Assembly (NCBI GenBank): GCA_964388455.1 | Contig: CAYMAN010000052.1 | Location: 1-10,312 of the forward strand | From: JBBRWO01 sp964388455 | Lineage (GTDB): Bacteria > Actinomycetota > Coriobacteriia > Anaerosomatales > JAAXUF01 | DNA length: 10,312 nucleotides | Direction: 5' to 3' | Shown here: positions 5,779 to 10,312 of the stretch, piece after piece | Layout: each line of letters starts with the position of its first letter | Numbering within the stretch: position 1 is the first letter of the stretch | Notes under the pieces: model-generated | The model's database searches: none | Seen by the model: the letters and a program-made list of their open reading frames with translations, nothing else | What the model was told of the DNA's origin: nothing | Translations under genes and position numbers: made by a program

Positions 5779-7251
5779 CTATCGAGCCTCCTCGGCGGGG
5801 GTGGTCGAACTGGGAGGTCCTACGCTCTGCGACTGGCCGGGCGCTTCGACGTCTGATAGCGGCACCCGTACGGTCACGGTCGTACCACGGCCGCCAGAGT
5901 AGCTGAGTGTGCCGCGCAGATCGTCCTCGACGACGGTACGCACGATCTCGAGCCCCAGATTCGCGGAGGTCTCGGGGTGGAATCCTGCCGGCAGCCCCAC
6001 TCCGTCGTCCCGAACGGTCAGCACGAGTTCGCCGGGCACGCGTCGCATGAAAACCTCGACGTGGCCCGCCGCCCGGGAAGCGAGGCCATGCTCGAGAGCG
6101 TTGTGAACGAGCTCAGCTACCGCCAGAGCGAGCGACGTCGCGGTATGCGCGTCGACCTGACCGGTCGTACCGGCAACCGACACCTCGATGTCGCTCCCTC
6201 GGCCGATGAGCCCCCGCGCCACCAATTCGACGACGGTGCTCGCTGCCTGAGCGAAGTCGACGCACTCCTCGTCTGACCCTGCGAGCAGGTCGTGAACCAC
6301 CGCCATCGAGCCGACACGCTCGGTCGCCTCGGCCAGTGCGCGACGCGTCTCGTCGGATTCGCTGCGTCGCGCCTGAATCCTGAGAAGGCTGGCAATAGTC
6401 TGCAAGTTGTTCTTCACGCGATGATGGACCTCGCGGATGGTGGCTTCTTTGACCTTGATCTCTTGCTCGCGCCTGCGCGCCTCCGTCAGATCCTCCACCA
6501 GGACGAGAGCGCCGGATCCGATCCCGATCGATCGGTAACCGAGCACCCTCTCCGCGACGTCGGCATCGACTGAGATCGCCTCCCGTGAACCGAGTACCGG
6601 CGAGATGCCGAATCCGCCACCGGGCAACGCAGACGCCTGCAATCCGACGAGCGTCCCATCCACACCGGCCAGACGCATGATGTTGACGGCGTTGGGAGAT
6701 GCGTACTCGATCAGCCCGTCCGCACCGACGCGGATCACACCGTCCCCGGCGGTGCGCACGGTCGAGAAGGGCTCGCCGGTTCGAATGTCAGCCAGAGGTC
6801 GCTCAACAAGGCTGCCCAGCAGCTGCTCGGCGAACTCCATGAACGTTCGCTCCATGGCACCGGATGACTCTCCGACCTGCTCGGCCAGGTTTCGCACCAC
6901 GACAGCGAACGGAGTCGGTCTTCCTATGGGCCACACCGCGGTAGTGAACTTGATGCCACGCGCGACGCGTATCCTCTGGCCGAGAATCACCTCGCGTTGC
7001 GCGAGTCCCGCGTAAGCTTCGGGTTCATCCCGAGCGTCCAAGACGCGTCCGACCCGACTCGACGCGAACGGTGCCACAGCCGTGTTGGGGCGAGCATCAG
7101 CGATCACACGCAATGATCCATCCTGCTGCAACGTCGCCAGCGTCACATCCCCGTAGCCCATGTCGGCGACGAGCTGTAGGTTTGCGGAGACGTTCTCGAT
7201 GTGTGACGCGGCCTCGCAGGAACGAGGCACGGCAGTGTCGGCTTCACTCAT
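5779..7251 (-). CDS. pdtaS: PdtaS-type cytosolic sensor histidine kinase (HisKA_2)
   Basis: A 490-residue kinase without membrane segments. Residues 1-150 match the PdtaS N-terminal GAF-like sensor (LQLVADMGYGDVTL; DARPNTA), 165-260 a PAS-like domain (IRVGADGLIEYASPNAVNIMRLAGVDG), then the HisKA_2 motif IREVHHRVKNNLQTIASLLR with His276/His277, and an HATPase with N-box ELVHNALEHG (380-389), DDGVGLP (415-421) and NLGLEIV. It phosphorylates the ANTAR regulator encoded directly downstream. Mycobacterial PdtaS responds to copper and nitric oxide in published work; the signal here is unknown. Start: I prefer ATG 7251, because TATACT sits exactly where it would start a leaderless transcript and the N-terminus then aligns with mycobacterial PdtaS. 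ATG 7284 (GGAG upstream) would add 11 residues and is the alternative. Confidence 0.92.
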   Translation of the reverse strand: MSEADTAVPRSCEAASHIENVSANLQLVADMGYGDVTLATLQQDGSLRVIADARPNTAVAPFASSRVGRVLDARDEPEAYAGLAQREVILGQRIRVARGIKFTTAVWPIGRPTPFAVVVRNLAEQVGESSGAMERTFMEFAEQLLGSLVERPLADIRTGEPFSTVRTAGDGVIRVGADGLIEYASPNAVNIMRLAGVDGTLVGLQASALPGGGFGISPVLGSREAISVDADVAERVLGYRSIGIGSGALVLVEDLTEARRREQEIKVKEATIREVHHRVKNNLQTIASLLRIQARRSESDETRRALAEATERVGSMAVVHDLLAGSDEECVDFAQAASTVVELVARGLIGRGSDIEVSVAGTTGQVDAHTATSLALAVAELVHNALEHGLASRAAGHVEVFMRRVPGELVLTVRDDGVGLPAGFHPETSANLGLEIVRTVVEDDLRGTLSYSGGRGTTVTVRVPLSDVEAPGQSQSVGPPSSTTPAEEAR

Positions 7252-7364
7252 GTCGTCAGTATACGGCAGCTGCATCCGCGCCATGCAGGTCCAGCTCCAC
7301 GGCCAGTCGAAGCCTTGTCAATCGTGAATATGCCTGAAGATTTCCCCTCTGCATGAAGGCGCAT
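7248..7364 (-). CDS. Possible short upstream ORF (38 codons) overlapping the pdtaS start
   Basis: ATG 7364-7362 follows GGAGG by only three bases, and the frame ends at TGA 7250-7248, overlapping pdtaS ATG 7251 as ATGA. The peptide (MRLHAEGKSSGIF...CSCRILTT) resembles nothing I recognise. It would be a translationally coupled leader peptide if the transcript begins upstream of 7364, which conflicts with the leaderless promoter reading. The short spacing and lack of family support make it doubtful. Confidence 0.12.
   Translation of the reverse strand: MRLHAEGKSSGIFTIDKASTGRGAGPAWRGCSCRILTT
7258..7263 (-). promoter_or_regulatory. -10 element placed for a leaderless pdtaS transcript
   Basis: TATACT (7263-7258, minus strand) is separated from ATG 7251 by six bases (GACGAC). 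With the last T as -7, +1 falls exactly on the A of ATG. Actinobacteria commonly use such leaderless starts. No clear -35 is present 16-18 bases upstream. The same hexamer occurs at the Hdr-like operon promoter (2075-2070). Confidence 0.45.
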
Positions 7365-7401
7365 CTTCCTCCGATTCTGAGGGAACAGACATAAACGAGC
7401 A

Positions 7402-7439
7402 GTCACCTCGGGGGGGTGACACGCGCAGCACGCCTGCGC
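7402..7439. promoter_or_regulatory. Two adjacent perfect hairpins in the pdtaS/cytochrome intergenic region
   Basis: GTCACC (7402-7407) pairs with GGTGAC (7415-7420) around a 7-base G-rich loop. After two bases, GCGCAG (7423-7428) pairs with CTGCGC (7434-7439) around a 5-base loop. They lie 75-112 bases before the cytochrome start and upstream of pdtaS. Loop sizes and sequence do not fit the ANTAR-target signature. No T-run follows on either strand. They could be leader structure or protein-binding palindromes. The rest of the 262-base gap (7252-7513) has no gene I can support. Confidence 0.3.
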
Positions 7440-7513
7440 CATTCGTTCAGTGATCAGGTCGCAAAAACGGGCGTCTGCATCACATCGTATCGATCAGTGG
7501 GGGCTGATAAACA

Positions 7514-8752
7514 ATGAGTTATGGAAGCTACGCAAGAGGACTACGAACAAGCGTGATCACGTTCACATTCGCCGTAATCGTTGCTGCTCTCTTCATGAGT
7601 CTGAGCTTCGCACACGCCGCGCCGGTGGGGGCCACGTTCTCGGCTCCGAAACCGGCTTCGGGAGCGACCCCGACCAGCAAGCCGACGTGGATCTCAGTCC
7701 AAGCCGATGACACCGCTCCGATCATCTCAGTGACGATGATCATCAACGGGGTTCCAGTGACGAGCTACATCGACTATCCGGTCGGACACTTCTATTTCGA
7801 TGAGGAGACGGAGCAAGACGTCTGGGTAACTGATGACGTGACTCTTGTCAGGGTGATCAGCTACAACACCCAGTCGCGGGTCGTGAACGGCGTGAACACA
7901 GTCCGCGCAACCGTGACGAGCTCAAACGGGACGTCGGAGTATGTCTGGTCATTCAACTACGGCACTGCGTCAAGCGTCAGCACCGTAACACCGACTCCCG
8001 GCGGGATACTGCCCGACTCTCCATCGCACATCATGGCCTGCCTGAGCTCACCGAGCTCATCGTTCAGCTCTACGATGAAGTTGGACGGCGTAGTGGTCGC
8101 GACAACGTACGACGCGCAGACAAAGACCTGCGCGCATACGCCCACATCGCCACTGGGCGCGGGGATACATACGATCGAATTCTCAGCGAAGGACGATGCG
8201 AACGGGACTGCTACTCGGACTTGGAGTTTCACGGTCTCGCCGCCCATGTCAACGGGCTGGGACTGCTTGGGCTGTCACGCGGCCTACAGCCAGACCCATC
8301 CGCTTTCCGGTTGTGAGGACTGTCACGATCACGCGTACGCTCCCGCCGGTCGACACGGCGGCGAGGTTCCCACTGTCGCCGGATGCACCGCCGATGGGAT
8401 CATAAACCCCGACGGCGCATGCCATCGGCTCGATCATGGCGGCGAGATGGGGCGAGGCACCAACGCCTTCACGTGCACCCAATGCCATAACGCCGAGTTC
8501 CCGCGGGTGCCGGGACACTCAAACGAGGCCGTGCTGGCATCCAGCTTGGCAGCACCCACAAATGGTTGCTTCGGAACCAGCTGCCACACGCGGAGTCTAG
8601 TCCTCGAGCACGCCAAGTACCCGCGGAACTCCGAGCTCAAGTACCAGTGCGATCTGTGTCACGGTCCCAACGCGCCGCAGAGAGTCAAGGATGCCCTGGC
8701 AGAGCAGGACATGCGGTGCTTCGCGTGTCACCAGGGCTTCCACGAGGAGTGA
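7514..8752 (+). CDS. Secreted Ig-like/multiheme c-type cytochrome
   Basis: A 412-residue exported protein, probably an extracellular or cell-wall redox protein. Residues 1-35 form a signal peptide (basic start, hydrophobic 13-32, AHA cleavage site). Two tandem Ig-like beta domains follow (about 40-150 and 155-242), each beginning with a TP/AP-rich segment and ending in a W-S-F motif; the second has a Cys pair (C176, C206) that could form a disulfide. The C-terminal 165 residues carry five CXXCH heme sites (251-255, 267-271, 321-325, 379-383, 402-406), one CX4CH (352-358) and one CX11CH (291-304), plus spare His for axial ligation (H262, H281, H308, H335, H365). No sortase motif or C-terminal helix is seen, so it may be released or held by partners. 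ATG 7514 follows GTGGGGG by about 10 bases. The electron partner is unknown; no cytochrome maturation genes are in the window. Confidence 0.85.
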   Translation: MSYGSYARGLRTSVITFTFAVIVAALFMSLSFAHAAPVGATFSAPKPASGATPTSKPTWISVQADDTAPIISVTMIINGVPVTSYIDYPVGHFYFDEETEQDVWVTDDVTLVRVISYNTQSRVVNGVNTVRATVTSSNGTSEYVWSFNYGTASSVSTVTPTPGGILPDSPSHIMACLSSPSSSFSSTMKLDGVVVATTYDAQTKTCAHTPTSPLGAGIHTIEFSAKDDANGTATRTWSFTVSPPMSTGWDCLGCHAAYSQTHPLSGCEDCHDHAYAPAGRHGGEVPTVAGCTADGIINPDGACHRLDHGGEMGRGTNAFTCTQCHNAEFPRVPGHSNEAVLASSLAAPTNGCFGTSCHTRSLVLEHAKYPRNSELKYQCDLCHGPNAPQRVKDALAEQDMRCFACHQGFHEE

Positions 8753-8872
8753 CACCGTCCTCGGTCCGGAATCCTTATCGGTGCTTGATGAGTCTGAAGT
8801 TGTCTCCTCTGAATTCACGACCGCGCGATGCCGACGAACCTTGTAGGAAGTCATCGATCGGGGGGATAGGAC

Positions 8873-10186
8873 ATGCCACGGGAAATCGGCACACTCATCA
8901 AGCGTCAAGTGCAACTGAACGCGCTGGTCTACTTCCTCATCCTGTCCCTTGTGACAGCAACCGGGCTCCTGCTGTATCTGGTTGTCAGCTCCGGCATGAT
9001 GCCCGACTTCTGGGTGTTCAGTTCACAGTGGGTGCGCTGGTTCTCCATCGCCTTCCTGCTCGCCCTGGTCGTGTACCTCGCCGTTCAACACCAGCAGATG
9101 CGCTACGCCCTGGAGGAGTCCACCAGCGCCCTCCAGAAGGCCGAGAGGGACTACGAGTCGGCCTGTGAGAGACTCACGTTCGCGCATACCGCATCCGAGC
9201 TCATGACGGGCGTTGATGACGCGGCGGCGCCACAGGCACTGCTAGACGAGATTCTCGCCCACTACGACGTGGATGCCGCAGCCATCGTGGGCGAAGAAGT
9301 GGAGATGTCGATCTCCTCGGGAACGGATGAACACCTCGCCCACCGCTCTATACTCTCAGCTGCGATTGACACCGTACGAGCGGGCCGTCCTCTAGCGCTG
9401 TCCAACTCGGGTGGCTCCACCACATTGGCGGTACCGTTGAGGGTTCACGGCAAGCTGCGCGATGTTCTGTGCATATGGCGCGCGGAAGGCGATCTTCCCG
9501 ACACGCAACTCGAGGGGTTGCAGCTGGTCGCCCGAGTTGTCGAGCTCGGCCTCGAGAACCGAAGCCTTTTCGACGAGCTGCGGACAAAGCTCAGCGGAAT
9601 GCTCGATGCACTCCTTGAGCTGGCTGAGCGCCGCTTCCCCGGTTATCGCGATCACGCGGAGGAGGTCGCGGAGCTTGCCGTTGCGGTGGGTGAGCGACTC
9701 GCCATGACCGACACGGAGCGTGCGAACCTGCGTATGGCAGCACTCCTACATGACATCGGCATGCTCGAGCTGGTCGATGGACAGCGCAGTCCTGGTGACG
9801 ACGGACCTCAAGAATGTAATGATCATCCGAACCGTGGGGCGCACCTCGCGTTTGCCGCGCGCATGGACAAGGATGTTCAGGCCGCTATCAAGTCCCACCA
9901 TGAGCATGTTGATGGCTCCGGCTATCCTGAAGGCCTTATGGGCGACTCCATTCCACTGCCGGCGAGAGTCCTTGCGGTGTGCGAGGCCTACACCTTCGCG
10001 AGCAAGAGTGGCCACAGCCGGCTCGGCCGACCCCTCGGCGCCATGGACAGCATCCGGATCGGGTCCGGACGACTCTACGACCCACGCGTCGTCAAGGCAC
10101 TCCAGCGTGTCGTACCGGTGGCCGAGAATCGACGCCTGGTATTGGGCGAGCTGGTCGCGTTGGGAGACAATGTCCGATCGGCCTGA
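8873..10186 (+). CDS. Membrane-anchored HD-GYP-type protein, possibly a cyclic di-GMP phosphodiesterase
   Basis: A 437-residue protein. Two transmembrane helices (about 17-39 and 55-72) with a short outside loop are followed by a coiled coil (74-103), a divergent GAF-like region (about 105-230) and an HD-GYP domain (about 240-430). HD-GYP proteins hydrolyse cyclic di-GMP with a di- or tri-metal centre. Visible ligands and motifs: H261, H293-D294 (LLHDIG), H318 (DHP), H342-H343 and DGSGYPEGLMGDSIPLPARVLAV with G350-Y351-P352. The Asp that normally follows (AVADAYDAM) is Glu371 in AVCEAYTFAS, and the usual following Asp is Thr373, so catalysis may be altered or lost. Start ATG 8873 has GGGGGGATAGG just upstream. 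It lies 120 bases after the cytochrome gene; the gap holds no clear terminator, so read-through is possible. A hairpin (10174-10190) spans the stop codon without a T-run. Confidence 0.85.
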   Translation: MPREIGTLIKRQVQLNALVYFLILSLVTATGLLLYLVVSSGMMPDFWVFSSQWVRWFSIAFLLALVVYLAVQHQQMRYALEESTSALQKAERDYESACERLTFAHTASELMTGVDDAAAPQALLDEILAHYDVDAAAIVGEEVEMSISSGTDEHLAHRSILSAAIDTVRAGRPLALSNSGGSTTLAVPLRVHGKLRDVLCIWRAEGDLPDTQLEGLQLVARVVELGLENRSLFDELRTKLSGMLDALLELAERRFPGYRDHAEEVAELAVAVGERLAMTDTERANLRMAALLHDIGMLELVDGQRSPGDDGPQECNDHPNRGAHLAFAARMDKDVQAAIKSHHEHVDGSGYPEGLMGDSIPLPARVLAVCEAYTFASKSGHSRLGRPLGAMDSIRIGSGRLYDPRVVKALQRVVPVAENRRLVLGELVALGDNVRSA

Positions 10187-10196
10187 TCGGATTCAC

Positions 10197-10226
10197 CTCA
10201 CACGTGCGCGCCATGACCGCTATAAT
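10197..10226 (+). promoter_or_regulatory. Promoter of the tRNA-Leu gene
   Basis: A consensus TATAAT (10221-10226) lies 18 bases after CTCACA (10197-10202, four of six matches to TTGACA). The predicted start near 10233 leaves about 12 bases before the tRNA. A perfect -10 fits strong tRNA transcription independent of the upstream HD-GYP gene. Confidence 0.6.
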
Positions 10227-10244
10227 CTCCCTCGGCACCCAATC

Positions 10245-10312
10245 GCCCGGGTGGTGGAATGGCAGACACGGAGGTCTCAAAAACCTCTGAGGGAAACCTC
10301 GTGTGGGTTCGA
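10245..10312 (+). tRNA. tRNA-Leu (anticodon CAA), cut by the right edge
   Basis: Acceptor 5' strand GCCCGGG (10245-10251), U8, D-arm to about 10269, anticodon stem GAGGT/ACCTC (10271-10275/10283-10287) with loop CTCAAAA, so anticodon CAA at 10278-10280, reading UUG. A long variable arm (GAGG-GAAA-CCTC, 10289-10300) is the class II mark of leucine tRNA. The T-stem and TTCGA of the T-loop are present before the window ends; the acceptor 3' strand is outside. Confidence 0.93.

Noticed and set aside
7402..7439. Second ANTAR target at the tandem hairpins before the cytochrome gene
   Set aside because: The loops are 7 and 5 bases with no A1/G4 pattern on either strand, and no overlapping terminator follows.
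10174..10190. Intrinsic terminator at CCGATC/GATCGG after the HD-GYP gene
   Set aside because: The hairpin includes the stop codon, has a 6-pair stem with half A-T pairs and is not followed by a T-run.

Overview
The window is GC-rich, densely packed, and reads as chromosomal DNA of an anaerobic actinobacterium, probably from the Coriobacteriia/OPB41 (Anaerosomatales-like) side of the phylum. This is inferred from the PdtaS/PdtaR signalling pair, frequent GTG starts, a heterodisulfide-reductase-like protein, an archaeal-type glutamate synthase amidotransferase and a secreted multiheme cytochrome. No transposon, phage, CRISPR or plasmid signature is visible.

Layout. (a) 1-2078, minus strand: an operon with an extended -10 promoter, a structured leader, an HdrB-HdrC fusion (595-1947) and, coupled by a TAATG overlap, the N-terminal part of an archaeal-type glutamate synthase glutaminase subunit that runs off the left edge. 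(b) 2163-2783, plus: a GyrI-like small-molecule-binding protein. (c) 2934-3967, plus: azlC-azlD, a two-part branched-chain amino acid exporter. (d) 4010-5096, minus, convergent with azlCD: an Lrp/AsnC regulator followed by an overlapping LysE/RhtB exporter. (e) 5207-7251, minus: pdtaS-pdtaR, a cytosolic histidine kinase and an ANTAR-domain (RNA-binding antiterminator) response regulator. (f) 7514-8752, plus: a secreted protein with two Ig-like domains and seven candidate heme sites. (g) 8873-10186, plus: a membrane-anchored HD-GYP-type protein with a substituted metal ligand. (h) 10245-10312, plus: a tRNA-Leu(CAA) cut by the right edge, with its own promoter.

The most notable observation is in the leader of operon (a). 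The predicted transcript begins with two tandem hairpins whose hexanucleotide loops are AAAGGC and AAUGGC. Both carry A at loop position 1 and G at position 4, the published signature of ANTAR-protein target RNAs. The 3' strand of the second hairpin is also the 5' base of a GNRA-capped intrinsic terminator ending in a U-run, so the two structures exclude each other. An ANTAR response regulator lies about 3 kb away. I infer that PdtaS-PdtaR, on receiving its signal, relieves attenuation of the Hdr-like/glutamate synthase operon, linking a redox or nitrogen signal to glutamate synthesis.

The centre of the window is an amino-acid export and control block (AzlCD, LysE, Lrp). The right side combines a probable extracellular redox protein with a signalling protein. 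The functional links between blocks are inferences; the domain identities are mostly secure.
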